Positions 13,009-25,972 of a DNA stretch of 64,000 nucleotides are shown piece by piece. Within the stretch, counting starts at the first letter, position 1. Each line of letters begins with the position of its first letter. Position numbers and translations under genes: made by a program. This DNA is from Oxyruncus cristatus (taxonomy: Eukaryota > Chordata > Aves > Passeriformes > Cotingidae), in NCBI GenBank assembly GCA_013399855.1, contig VXAY01004358.1, positions 311,067-375,066 on the forward strand. Direction: 5' to 3'. Below the pieces are notes generated by a model. That model was not told where the DNA came from. It worked only from the letters and a program-made list of their open reading frames with translations, and searched no databases.

Positions 13009-15477
13009 CAGTAACTAATAAATTAAGGAGCACTAAACTGTTATAATAGCAACTTTTTTCCTCACAACAGCAATTTGTAGACTTGGAGAGGGAACAGTGC
13101 AGTATTGCGTTACACAGCACATGTTTCTGTGGAATTCTTAAGGGAAAACAGAGCCACATCACCTGCCGGGATGTCTGCTGGGGGCCAGCAGACACATGCA
13201 GTACCCAAGTCCCTCTAACTGGATTAACCAAGGACTGCAAGAATTTTGAGTAATGTACATTTGCAACCCATACAACATGCATATTTTCTCATGTAAAAAG
13301 CAATGGTAATCAGTGAAGAGGTACACAGTGATACTTTGCAACACACTTTAATACCCTCTTCAGTGAGTGAGTGTCTCATTCCAGCACAGCTTTTCAGAAC
13401 CAGGGTAGAACCACCTATTACAGTTACGTTGTATGTGTATGGTCTGAGATGAAGGCAAACTTTGTGTTAAAACTTCCTTGAACTGCATTAGTCACAGAAA
13501 GGATAGGGTTTCAAGAATGGTAAACTCCCCTAAAGGATGAGCAAAGAGCAAGAGATGTTCTGAAAGGAGAATAGAGGCAGCACTGCAGGAGAACATCTGT
13601 TGGTTTAAAGAATGCGGGCTAACCCTTTTATTTTTCCTCTAAATTAAACTATTGTCAATTTTCAGATAAAACGAAGTTTAAGGTGCTCGCTTAGCTGAGA
13701 CCTACTGTCACTTAATAGCACCAGTCACTCTGTCAAAGAACTAAAGGCAAAAGGGCAGCTCATATGTACAAACAAGACAGGGTGTTATACTCCAAGCCTG
13801 ATCAGAGTGTATATTTGTAAAATTCTTCCCCAAGACACTTAAAGTCAGCCATTGAGGGACAGCAGTTTTTTAACCCTAAGAATATCTGTAGGTTGTGTTT
13901 GTCCTGTCAAGCAGATGATATCTGCTAATGACAGTTACCTCTGATATTCCTCTCTGGGGTTCACTGTATTGATACCAGCACAATCTAAAAACAGTTTGAG
14001 AGAAAAATCTGTCTACTTTTCTTTCAGTATGTGTGAGACGGAAAATCATAAAAGGGTTTTTCTTTCCTAAATTACTTGACTGCTTCTGTGCACCCACCAC
14101 ATAAACTACACTCAGGCTCAGATACCCGTGGCTGTGTCAGAATCAGGAAGAAAGCTCTGAACAACAAGAACACAGCATATTTCTTTCATACTTACTCCAA
14201 GACTCCTCCAAATTGGGTTGACACTGCATGACAGAGGAACCCCACCACACATCATGACAAAATGATGAGGAAACATGTCTATCCTCTTCACAGCAGTCCT
14301 CAGATATGCCTGAAGACTCATTTCTCCCAGCATGATGAAATGCAGATGAAACACCAGTGAAAATGGACTGTGCATCAGTGTTAAACTATTCACACCTCAT
14401 TGGAGAGCTAAATGGGGACAGTAAGCTAATCATTGTGACATGGTATAATTCAGTTCATGATGGAACTCAAAAAAAATTAGAAATACAGGATCTGGAGCTT
14501 CATCTGCAGCCCATGGCGGCATCATTTTTGTCTTCTTGACACGTGTTTATGGGGATTTTTTTTTGTGTGTGTATATGATGTTAAGTCACAGCTCAACACC
14601 TTTATTTAGAAAGGATTTGGTAGATTTTATCTCCTAGACATTTAGATTAACTTTGTTCTGTGGAGAGGAATATACTGTTCAGCCATACTGCCTCACCACA
14701 TAACCCTGCAATCTCCTACTTTTTCCAACAGGGCATGATGACCTTACACAACCACACATGTCGGAGTATCTTTCTGTGTGCCAAGCCCACAAAGATCAGC
14801 AAGAAGCAGCAAATGGCAAGCACTTTCCACTGCTCCTGGAGGTGAGATCTGGCTCACAACTGACTTCTGAGTAGATAATCCACCCGAAATTCTGCCTACA
14901 GAGGAGAGCATAACCAATCCACAATGGTGCCATATCTCTGAAACAATGTCACACCTTTGGGCTACAGCAGCTAACTGCGTCCAGCTTCGGAAGAATTTTC
15001 CCAAACCTAAATATGAAGAGTCAGTTCCTGGTTAGAGCTGCCTCAGCCCCAGGTGAAACATGCTGCCCTCACTCAGTCCTGTCCTGCTTGTACTTTTGCA
15101 TAGGGTCGTCTGCTCCAAAAGCTTTTGGTGATGAACCATGACCCACTATTGACTTGTTTTCACATCATGATAGAGCTGCACTCAGCTTTCTATTCCGTAG
15201 TCTGTGTGTATCAATGTAACCAAGGCTGTGTTTTCTTCTCATGGTTTTTAAAATTTTGGGATGAGTTTTCAAAGTGGCAAATTTCTCTGGTGCTAATGTT
15301 TCTAACCAAGAAAATGGTTGGATATTTTCCTTTTTTTCCATCTTGTATGGTCACCACTCCCTCGGACTCAAATGACTCAAACATTTTCACTGTCTGCTGA
15401 ACAATGATGATTTTGTGGTGAAAGTGCTGACATAGTCCTGCCCCCGGTAAGATTTTGCTGCCCAGAAATTACTAATT

Positions 15478-15509
15478 CCCTGTGTACAATTCTGGAAAAT
15501 TGTACAGGG
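15478..15509. repeat. Small inverted repeat / hairpin
   Basis: Left arm ccctgtgtacaatt and right arm aattgtacaggg pair with one two-base bulge around a six-base loop. It is too short for a typical microRNA precursor. Confidence 0.6.
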
Positions 15510-18330
15510 TACTTAGTTGTATGTGCTGAAGATGTGTTTCAAAACAACGTTACTTAACCCTCTCTCTAAGCTCATATGAGATATTACAACACCTTTATTT
15601 GTGTCAAGGTCTAAAAATGGAATTAACAGCAAACAACCATGACTTTGGGCTATTCCACGTCTTGCTATTATTCCTTTTTTCTCATTTCCATAAATTTGTT
15701 TGACAGTATTTACTACACTGTATTACTTTAAAGTTATGAATCCTCAGTCATTCCTTATCAAAACAACTTGAGTGTTTTGAGATGTTCAGATGAAAGGGAC
15801 AGCAAAAGGAGATCCTGAAATGTCAGATTTAAAAATTGGAAAGTATTACTGTTGCATCATTTAGAGGCCATTCTGATGTTGAACTCCTGATATAACTGTT
15901 GTTATGCACTGCGAATTTTGCTTAATTATGGCAGTATCTCACCCAATATAGCTTATAACTTCAAGTGCAGTACAGAAATGTTAGATATTAATAGCCCTTT
16001 CTTTTCAGGAGACTATAAAGAGACTAAGCTACAACATTCAGATCATCACTGCTTCAACCAAGACAAAATAGTATTAAAATAAAATTGTATGTGGCATCTA
16101 TAACCATTAAGGTCTTTTGCTAGCTTCTAACTTTTGCATATACCCATTTTAAAATCCTTTTAGTAATCTTAAAGATTTTCTCATCTTTCAGAATGACTGT
16201 CCACTCCTTGAGGAGGACAGGGCAACATGTGTTTTCTATCCACGTTCCCTTTTTCTTCCTTTTTGACTTCCAAAAGCACCTTTCTGTTTCTCCTTCCTAG
16301 TTTTTCTGTACTCCTTGCGCACCCCACATACAATCTTATTTCTTTATGTCAGAATTAGGTAAGCTTCAGGAAAGATGCTACCTGCTTTGGCAGACTGTAG
16401 GGTGTTTTGGCAGGTGACCCTTAGGCTTGCAAAGTTAACCTAAAAACAATTTTTGGGCAAAGGAGAGTGGGCTTTTGCTCTGTGAATCCTCAGAGACAGC
16501 CCTCACAGCTCCCCAGCTATCCCACCAAGCCATGGCCCAGAGCCAGAGAGGACACACGGATTTCACAAGCAGGAACACAAAGGGCTCAGTTGTTCTCCCT
16601 CTGAAGCCAATTTCCCTTTCAGAAACAATTGCACTGGATTTCAGCAAGCTGCCCCACACAACTGAGGAGGCACGCCCTCCGTGCATCACAAGTCAGCAGT
16701 GCCCCGTTCCAGCAGGGCTTCTTATGGCTCCAGTTTCCACATATTCAACCTCATTATCAAACAACATTCATCAAGACCATACCTTGTTCTCCCTTCAGGC
16801 AAAATAGTGTTAAAAGTGAAACACAGAAAAATTTGGAGAGATTGAGATAAGTGACAACCATCCTTTCCCTTTTCTGCAGACCTGGCATCAGAAGTGCTGA
16901 GACCACCACTAATGTTGTGTCCTGGATCAGGGATGTGCAAGCAGGCTGAGACATATTGCTTGAGCATCCCCCAGACAACTTTGAAGCCTTTTCTGGTTGT
17001 CCTTCTGGACTAAGTGTACAAGGCAGGATGGAAGAACACATCTTAAAGTCACAAAAGATGGAGAGTCAATGTTTTAATTTTATAAAATATTAACTCACCA
17101 TCCTTTATTTTTATAAAACCTGTAATTATTTTTTTCTTCCAGCACAACTGCACACAGGTGTAGCAGTGTCCATTACCAGAAATGCTATTCAGTGTGAGCT
17201 GTTTCCTAAAGGAAAAGTGCACATGGGAGTTCAGATTATTTCATCCACCACAGATGCTGCTTGTACTGTAAAAGGACAGCTGCAGCTGACAACAAGGTGG
17301 TACAGAGTGTGGTACCTCTGTGGGCCCTCTCCAGGAGCACCAAGGTGGTCTGTGACACACGATAGGTTTCTTAATTGTTGATAGCATATAATAGGACAAC
17401 GTAAGCCTTATTTGAAGATTAAAGTCAGTTTAATCAAAATGCTTGGGTGAACTTTGGTGGTATTGGAACAGTAGTCTATAGAGTGAAGTGGAATCAATCA
17501 TGCAAAATGGAGTCCTTCCTCAGTAGATCACAGGGCTTGGAGCTCCAGCTGGATTTGTTCTTAATGTGCTACCTCCATCATCATAACCTTTGAGCTTATC
17601 TTAGGAGGGAAATAAATGACATTCAGCCCACAACACACATTCGATGTACTCTAGCTAGATATGCTCAAACCATAAACGATTGGCAAAAGTGTCATCAATA
17701 TTTCAATTACCTTTACCTTCTCACAGTCTACTTAGCAAATAGTAGCTTAAATACTTGCATAACTCAGAGTGAATTATTTCAGCCTCAGTTTTACAAAACC
17801 TTTCAAGCTGTTAACATTTGCAACACAAAAATATTTGTTTCCAGTACAACAAAATAGAAAAGAGGTGAAAAAGATTACACAAAGAATATAGATCTCCTTA
17901 TTTATTCATCACATACTTTCTAGGGCTTTTTGCTCTTTAAATTTGTTCTAATATTATCAGAATTGATTTCTAGTCTTTCCGATCCCAGAGGAAATGTCTT
18001 CAGTGAAGCTCTCGGTGGATAACTGTAACAGAGAATCAGCTTGCAGAGCTGTTACTATGGTGTTCTTAAGTGTAGAGCTTCTAAAAAATTAACTGATAAG
18101 AAAATTCCAATGCACTATATTTAGAAGCATTTCATTTTCTAGCTTTTGACATAAAATAATTTAGCAACTGAAAATCTACATAAAAATTGTTTATTCTTTA
18201 TTGCAGCATGGTATCTTTTAAAACCTGATTTCATTGGCTTTTAAATAGGCACCAAATCTAGAAGAAAATTCTACTTATCATATTCTCAAAAAATAAAATT
18301 TGAAGCAAGAATTATACTGTCAGTTTCTCT

Positions 18331-18380
18331 GGGTTTTGGTTTGGTTTGGGTGGTTTTGTTCAGGGGTTTTTTTTTGTCAT
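18331..18380. repeat. GGTTTT-rich tract ending in GGGGTTTTTTTTTGTCAT
   Basis: T-rich strand with G runs (ggttttggtttggtttggg), then a G4T9 run and GTCAT. The final 18 bases are identical to 22303-22320, about 4 kb away, suggesting a shared dispersed origin or coincidence of low complexity. Confidence 0.7.
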
Positions 18381-18384
18381 TCTG

Positions 18385-20145
18385 AGAACCAAATCCCTTA
18401 GACTCCAGAAAATATTTACGTACAAAGAGCTCTACTTGAATGTTTACCTTTACTTTATACTCTAGAAAGGCATTTTAACAGCAGTACTACTTTCTGACTC
18501 TTTTGGAAAAAACTCAGGTCTATTTTTAGATTTCAGCGTCCTAAAATGCATACTGTATCACACAGGGCAATGCAAGCAAAAACAGAAAATTCTACTTCCT
18601 AATATTTTTGAGCACAAGCCAACTCTGGCCCATTTCTGTAGGATAACCCAGCTAAAAGTCCTCTATAGTCACCACTGAAACCATTATGAAGAATGTGGGT
18701 TTGTTATAGGCACAACTGTTATTTCACATATACAGTTTAATACCACCTGAAGAAGATTGAGTGGAAAATAACAGAAAATAACACCAAAACACATGTACAC
18801 CTTTGCAGAAATCCCTGTATTCTTACTGCAAATTGGTTTATACTGCAACAGTTGTTTGAACAGTTCCTATAAAAAAAAAAAGGGGGTAGAAAAAAGGGAA
18901 AAGTCACCCCTTTCCACACTGTGACAAATTGCCTGTCAGCACACAGTTAATTTCCTGCAAACCCTGCTCGGTTGTGCCCTCTCCATTTCACGGCCATAAG
19001 GGTTGAGCACTTTGTTGCCGTAATGGCTTTTTTGTTCCACTTTTAAATGACATAAAATGCTTGACAGTGACACTTTTTTAGTGTTGACCACCTGCACTTG
19101 TCTGCAGTTGTAACTCTACTCACAGGACTGGCAAAGAGATTACACTCTAGTGATGTTTCATAAATACACAACTTCACAGGTAAGGCAAGGAAATTGATAG
19201 GAATGTAGTTACTGATGATAATTAGATTGATAAAGGTAATCTGAAAGAAAAAGGCTACCATCCAAATGACACTTAGTGTCTTTGCACCTTAGTAATATAT
19301 CTGGCAATAATTTTACCTTTTGTGTTTTCACAGAAAGAGGAGATTTCACCATAAATAAACAAAGGTTTTGCACTTTTGCAAAGGCTTTGTATTCTCAAAG
19401 TCATGGGGAAACAAAAATTAACTGCATGGCTTTGTAGCATCCAAGTGAGGTAAGCACTAGCAAGACAGGAACATCCCGTAAATAACTCCTGAAAGGTATC
19501 TAATTTGTGGTTAGAATAATATTACTTTACTCCTCTGCAGAGACCTGGAAAACAAGTAATGAAAAGTCCTATATAGATGATTATCAATTGATTATATCAC
19601 CACCATGAGTATTATAATCTTATTATGAGCTATGAATTATTTCATGCTGTTTTCCCTTCACTAACTTTTCAATAAGAGAACTGTACTGCCACTTGTAATT
19701 AGGTGATTATATTCTGCATGAGCAAAATTAGCTTATTCTCCCCACTGTTTAACCAGAAAGACATGCAGTTGTTTGGGTGTGCACTAGGTAGATCACAGGA
19801 GCCCTGTTCCAGCCCCTTGCATGCCCCTAGCCTGGATAAAACGGGATTGTGTTACAGAGCATTTTGCATGGTTCAGAAGCATTGACACCACTGTCAGTGG
19901 TGTGCCTATCCTGCTCTATGGACTCTGCAATAAAGATCATACTGCATTTTCCAAGCTCACTCTTCATCCTACTCACCAGCCTAAAATATTGGGCCCTTTA
20001 AAAGGATAGCTTTAACTAGCTGAGGGTTTTTGTGTCCAATTTCTTCTGCTTTACATAAACAGAAGACAGCAAGAATGGTTACTTGAATGTGGAGAAAATA
20101 GTGGAGTTATATAGGGGGATAAATCATGAAGTTTTAAGGTGAAAA
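18385..20145. other. AT-rich non-coding stretch
   Basis: No supportable gene. Open frames at 18737-18919, 19043-19261 and 19703-20009 are short and without recognisable motifs. Confidence 0.55.
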
Positions 20146-20150
20146 CTCAT

Positions 20151-20192
20151 TTATATGCATATATATACATATATAAATATATGAATATGTAT
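20151..20192. repeat. AT/GT-rich microsatellite, (TATA)-type
   Basis: Imperfect ATATAC/ATATAA/ATATG units. The 65-residue open frame through it is rich in Tyr, Ile and Met because of the repeat. Confidence 0.85.
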
Positions 20193-20194
20193 GT

Positions 20195-22275
20195 TGGCAT
20201 GTACACATTGATTTTCTATGACTTTATCTTATTTAAATATTACTTTAACTTTTCTTCAATTTTTTTAACATTTCTCGCACTAAATCCGATCCATGCAGAA
20301 GTGCTCGTAGTAAATATCAAGAGCATAAACTTTTAAAAGGCTCAAGGCCTAGAAACTACAGAACAGGATGGAGAATCAAGAGGGTTTAAATCCAAGGTTG
20401 ATTTCTTAATTGAATTCTGGAGTAAAGAGTGGTTATGTCATTTCACCTGTTTCCCTGTTATTTCACAGGGTTGTTGTAAAATTTGACTTTTGTAGTCTCA
20501 AGAGATAGGGAGGGGTATGAGTTTGCCATGCAATTTTCTGGCTGTTGTTGCAACTATCAAGAAGCCTGAAAAACCAAATCCTTAACAAAGAGCTTTCCTT
20601 CGGTATTTTTACTCATTGTTTAATTATTGCAGGGAGTGCTGAGGTGCGCTTTACCAAAGTTTTCAGTTTCTGATTTTTCAAGGGGAGGAAGACAAAAAAT
20701 TACATAGGTTTGTATAAAAACATGAACCAAATCTTTTAGGGTCAGTTTTGTCTTTATTAAATATAACTTTCGGTCCTAAAGAAATCATGCGTATGCTCCA
20801 CACATGATACCGTTCATTCTGCTTGCCATGAAAAATGGCACTGAGAATAAATGCTCAGCTCATAGTATCCATTTTTATGAAGATTTTTTTATTTATTGAC
20901 AAAATAATGCTTCCTCTTGCCCCACAACAAGTTTGAAAGCTCCTACTGGAAAATGGAAAATATTTTTCTCCTGCTGGTTTTGGAAAAGACCTTTTTTAAA
21001 GCCATTTTTGGATTATCTCAATTTTGAGTACCTGAACAAGAGCTTTTTTTTTTTTTNGAAAAAAGTTTTTTTTTTTTTTTTTTTTTTTTTTGTGCACTTC
21101 ATTTTGTTCTCTTTATTTCCAGGTCTATCTTTCCTGGACACCCTGGTACTTTTACGTTGAGCCTGAAGACTGCAGATGATCTTGGTGGTTTTTGATCAAG
21201 TGCAATTGTATAAACACAGATCTGTATGCTCTGTATGCTCACAGGGCCGACTTCTTCGTCAGCAATGTGCACAGCTCCCATCACACCCAGGGAGAGAATA
21301 GACTCCTGGGTGTGTAAGTTCATTGTCTACTTCCTCCTCTTTGAAATATTACATTTTTAGAACCCTGGTTTTAAACATGCACTATAAATCTGACAGCAAG
21401 TGTTGCTGAAGTCCCAGCTCTAAATAAATAGTTTAAAATAAAAGTTGTATAAATACTCATCTGTGCCAACAATACAGTTTGAAAGGGAGCGCAGTAAACA
21501 CAAAGTAAATTAAATGGGATCTACTTTCGTGGGGTGGATGGTTACTTAAACCAGTTATTATAGAGAGGATTTTGTTGTGTGGTGCGACAGCACGTACCCA
21601 TGTGGCTAACCAAGAGCTGGTTGAAAAAACAATCCCCACCCATACCTAGGAGCAGTGCCATGACCAGACCACAATTCCTGTGAGGCATAAATTTAATTTG
21701 CTGAAAATGAAGTACAGGCACTGTCGCAGCTCATTAGACAGCAAAAGACATATTGCAACAGAAGAAAGTGGAATTTGGTAGAAGGTCCAAATTCTACATG
21801 TGCTGTGAATAAACCAGACTATTGTTTTTTGATAAAGGAGTATTGTTTTGAATGTGCTGGGTAACTAAGTAAAGCCAGCAGAATTTTTTGGCCAAATATA
21901 GTCTCTTCCTCACTGCTAAAAATCCTAGCTTTTAAATTAGGAGCTGAAGTCATTGAAAAAAAAGTTTACATTCCTGCAGCCAGCTGCAGCAAAGCCAAGC
22001 AAATGTTTGGCTTAATATTCACCTCTTTCATGAAACCTTCTTAAACATCTAAGACAGAAAATAGCATTTCTATTACATAGTAATTTGATGCTTAAAGCAT
22101 TGGGTTTCTTCCTTCTTTTTCCCTTCTTTTATTAATTTTTTTTTACTTGTTCAAAAGACCTGACAGGGTCACTGCTGTGATATTAGGCTATGTGAAGCGT
22201 ATCATAACTTAAAGAAATCATGCTTTCAGTTTCTGGCATCAGCTCCAATTGTAGGTCACAGTTACTAGCAGAATG
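20195..22275. other. Non-coding stretch with a T tract and a single N
   Basis: Contains a T run broken by one undetermined base at 21057 and a second T run of about 25 at 21067-21091. These are probably sites of homopolymer sequencing error. The interval 21100-21330 is more balanced in composition, with one minus-strand open frame but no domain. Nothing else is supportable. Confidence 0.6.
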
Positions 22276-22276
22276 T

Positions 22277-22320
22277 GTTTTGTTGTTTTGGGTTTTGGTT
22301 TTGGGGTTTTTTTTTGTCAT
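22277..22320. repeat. GGTTTT-rich tract ending in GGGGTTTTTTTTTGTCAT
   Basis: Same architecture as 18331-18380: G-punctuated T run, then a G4T9 run and GTCAT, with the last 18 bases identical. The open frame across it has Gly/Phe/Val repeats that follow from the tract. Confidence 0.7.
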
Positions 22321-22324
22321 ATCC

Positions 22325-25045
22325 CAAGCCAGTGTGAAAGAGGAAAAGAAGGTGTTGTTTTTCACAGTAGCTAGCTGCAGTGGTGATACGGGTCTAGAAA
22401 AGTAGCAGAGCTTAGAAGACCTGACTGTTAAAAACAGTGTGAACTGCTACATTACTTTAGGGCAATGCTCTAAGAATGACATGATGTAAAATTATTAAAA
22501 TGGATAGAGCAACTGCTGGAAGTCTGAATTGTCTTCCACATCCTTTGATATATTTGGTGCTCACTGTTTTTAGCCACTCCAGTAGGCCAGCATGGTTTTT
22601 TTGGATCCTGAATCTGGATCTGAATGAGCCAGACCCATTTATGTCCCGACAGCAATGCCAGGACTGAAAATGCAGGGATGCAGCCCGTGCCTTGTGCCTT
22701 CAGAGACATCGGGAGTGTTTGGCCCCATGAGGTTTAGCCCCCCAGAGCTGCCACAGCTGGTGTCCCCTGCTTGTTCCTTCTTTCCACCCACAAGTTAGGG
22801 GCATCACCCAGGAAAATAATCTCCCTAGTAAGTTATTTTTTGGGTACATTTCTATCCAAACAAACAAAAATCAATTTCTCTATTCACTATTTCATCTACC
22901 TTCTCTACTCCTTATTTCACATCTCTATCCCCTTAATACCTATTTTTTTCTGTTAGTGTTTCCTCCAGAAACAAGCTGTGATGGGAGAAACCTTCATGGG
23001 AGGCCCAATGAGGATCATCAGCACAAGCACAAAGGCAAAACCAAGACCATGTTGGGGTCCAACCACTGGGGTGCTGAGCACAGCTTCCCTAAACTACCAG
23101 AAGTATGGCTGCCACATGGAGGAAGAGATTAGCTGAAAGTAGCTGACTTTTCTGCTTTTCAGAGTTTTTGGATGCTATATTAAGACAATATTCACACTAC
23201 CATGTTGGTCCTTCCTAATATAATGGGGTACTGAGTGTACCCCAATCAGTGTCTTGCTTTGTCTCTTTGTTAACCATACTAGAATGATTTAATTTTCAGG
23301 TGATAGGTACCTCTGAGCATGGAGCAATGGAGTTGTAAGGGAACAGAGAAAGTGGGTGAGCATGACCTGGCCTCCCGTTGGGATCCAGTTTAGTAGGGCA
23401 CAAAGGGATTGCCTCACAGGAGTCACATGCCAGCAGGCAGACTTGTTTCCTAAAAATTAACAGGCAGGCACAATCAGAGCTGAATTGTCTTTTTTTCATC
23501 TTTTTCTGGTGTGGCTTTACCTCTCAAGGGTGGTCTGACTGAGCTAAGCCCCTCAGATCCCCTCTCACCTCCTCTTGCCAGCTGCAAGAGGGGATAACTT
23601 GTCTTCTCATGCATATGGATTATTTGTCTGTGATTGAGATGTCCAAGTATGATGGACCCTTACAATGTACATTGTCATGTTAATACCACAAGAAGTCTTG
23701 CAATTTTTAAAGTGGCATATTTGCTATGACATGACATATTTGCTAGGACATGACTAGATGTGCACTAGATGAGCAGAGAAACATACTTCAACAGGCTATT
23801 ACCTGAAGAACATAAAGTTAGGATATTGTTTTATTTACATGAATTTCCAAAAAGTGTACATTTGATTTACCTTTGTTTCTTTTCCTCCCACTTTACTTCC
23901 CTTTTCAAGATGCAGGAAGTACAAAAACATGTCCGAAAATACCATTTAAAAAAACATCTTTTACCCCAGCCCTGGCATGTGTGTTGTGAAGCCTCTCTTA
24001 CCTCACATGCTTGATTACCAGATTTGAAGTCTTGAACATCTTCAGATTTTGAAGCTGACCCTCAACATATTATAGTTTCCATGGTTTTAAAGAAATCACT
24101 TTCAGATATAAGGACAAATATCTGCTTAAAATATTTCAAAAATACAGGTTTTAATAGATGTCATGTAAGAGTTACCACACACACTGAATAGTTGCATTTT
24201 ATTCTTTTTTTTTCTGGATGCTGTAGAAGGTAGGATAATCATGATTTTGACTGAGAACCACATTGAGAATAAAATAGTTTTCTTCCAGTCATGTGCAACA
24301 CTAATTAAAGAAAACAAAATACTCAATGTATTGAATTATATTAACTCAATTAATATATATAATAAGTTTATCCTACTTAGCATTGACAGCACTTGCAATT
24401 TTATCACCAGTCACTTGATATTTGCTGGTTTCCATAAAATCCTCACTCTTTTCCTCTGACAATGAGATCCAGTATTTGTAAGTCTCAGTCCTTTATAACT
24501 ATTGAAAAAATCATGAGTCCTAACAAGTGAAAAAACAGAAGACAAATGAAAAAAATTATTAATGGATTGAAGAAAACACTGACACTTCTGGCTTTTACTA
24601 GCAAATGACAAGGTTTCTCTTTCTTTCTCTTTTTAGTGAGGTCTTTTTCTTTTTTTTTTCATTCTGAAGCCAACCTCACAGTTGAGGACTTAGTTTACTA
24701 TTTCTAAAAAACTGGGGATTGCAGTGCTGCTGATTTAATAACATTTCACTGTGTTCCAGCCTCCTTCTATTATTTTGTTTTAATTTTCCCCCTTTCACCC
24801 TTTCCTCCCTCTCTGCCTGCCCCATTTCTAGGACCAGCACTGGAGCTTCCCTGCTATTCCAGGAATGTCTGACCAAAGACCCAACGAAAGGCACCAACGT
24901 CTTAAAAGCTCAAGTCTCCTCAGATTACAAGAAACATTGAGGCAAGACCAAATGCTACTTGTGCCACCCACAGCCGCTCTCATTTGTGTCAAACTTTCTT
25001 TGACAACAGCTGATCTCTGACAGGCAATGGAAAAGTTGGAGGATT
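22325..25045. other. Non-coding stretch
   Basis: 22600-23110 and 23300-23600 have nearly balanced GC but no CpG island or identifiable protein. At 23711-23752 a roughly 20-bp unit (gacatatttgctaggacatg type) occurs twice in tandem. No gene recognised. Confidence 0.55.
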
Positions 25046-25050
25046 CAGAG

Positions 25051-25118
25051 GAAAAAAAAAGAAAAGGAAAAAAAACACAAAACCAACCAAACAAAAAAAC
25101 CCTAAAAACCCTCAATCC
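25051..25118. repeat. A-rich tract with AACC/AAACCC units
   Basis: Starts as G-punctuated poly(A) (gaaaaaaaaagaaaaggaaa) and passes into aaccaaccaaac and aaaaaccct. It explains the Lys/Asn-rich open frame on the plus strand. Confidence 0.8.
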
Positions 25119-25925
25119 AATGTTAAAAAGAGCAAACAAATTGATAGTGACATGGATCACTCACATTGACTTAATAGATTGCCCTAGTTCTTCAGCATGG
25201 ATGATTTTACAGCCACTGCTATCCCAGCATAACTATTGCTGATCATGTTGCTCTGCACTTTAAGAAAAGTAGGACTTTAGAAGGAAGTGTGGTGGAAATT
25301 TCCAGAACACGGATGGTCTGTTTGGATAAAGACAGGCTTTTTATACTTAATTGCTAGGCCTGGGAGTCTTGGCTGCCCTGCCCACTGTCTCTGTCTGGGT
25401 ACACTCAAATGGGTTCATGTTGGTGGGATCCCCTGTGTATCAAGGTGTTCCCTTCCCTTAACATCACTTGCTTCTTTCTTCTTGTTGTACAACTATTGAA
25501 AGGAAAAAAAGTATTGCCATCAGCTTTGTTGCTAAGACTTCTGGTTTTCTTAGTTCTGGGTGAGTGCTGTCTTTTGAGAACAAAAGAGAATCAGTAAAAT
25601 CAACACATCTCCCACCAGCTTAGAAATTAGTTCTATTAAATATTTAAGTGCTTTTCAAGTGTTGTCTGAAGAAAATAATTTCTGTGGCATAAGCAGGGCT
25701 TGTCTTAAAGGTTCTGCCTTTAAGACAGAGAAAAAGGGCCTTCACCCACCAGCAATTAAATAAAACAGTAAGCAGACTTCTGAAGGCCGTGGGATATTTG
25801 CAGGTAAAGAACGTTTCTAAACTGTATTAAAATTAATCATGTATTTTCAAACATGCTTGAGGTTTTTCATGAAGGCAGTAGGTAACACAGTCACAAAGTT
25901 CCAACACATAACAGCTCTGGGTTAT

Positions 25926-25972
25926 CTAAAAATAGACCATCAGGTTCTATTTTTAGCAACGGTGGTATAAAT
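25926..25972. promoter_or_regulatory. Candidate paired MEF2 sites plus TATA-like box
   Basis: CTAAAAATAG at 25926-25935 and its exact reverse complement CTATTTTTAG at 25947-25956 both fit the MEF2 consensus CTA(A/T)4TAG. They start 21 bp apart, about two helical turns. A TATAAAT sequence follows at 25966-25972. E-box sequences lie within 300 bp (a CAACTG near 26115, a CAGCTG near 26240). This arrangement suits a muscle or neuronal enhancer or an alternative promoter, but AT-rich sites also arise by chance. Confidence 0.3.

Larger units (their letters stand above)
12475..18325. other. Non-coding stretch
   Basis: No gene, RNA or transposon recognised. It holds a perfect 18-bp palindrome (12991-13008) and a small hairpin (15478-15509). 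Open frames at 14118-14393, 15125-15400, 16435-16850 and 17166-17381 are isolated, lack known domains, and overlap open frames on other strands or frames. 16450-16700 is the most GC-rich part but shows no CpG enrichment. Confidence 0.55.
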
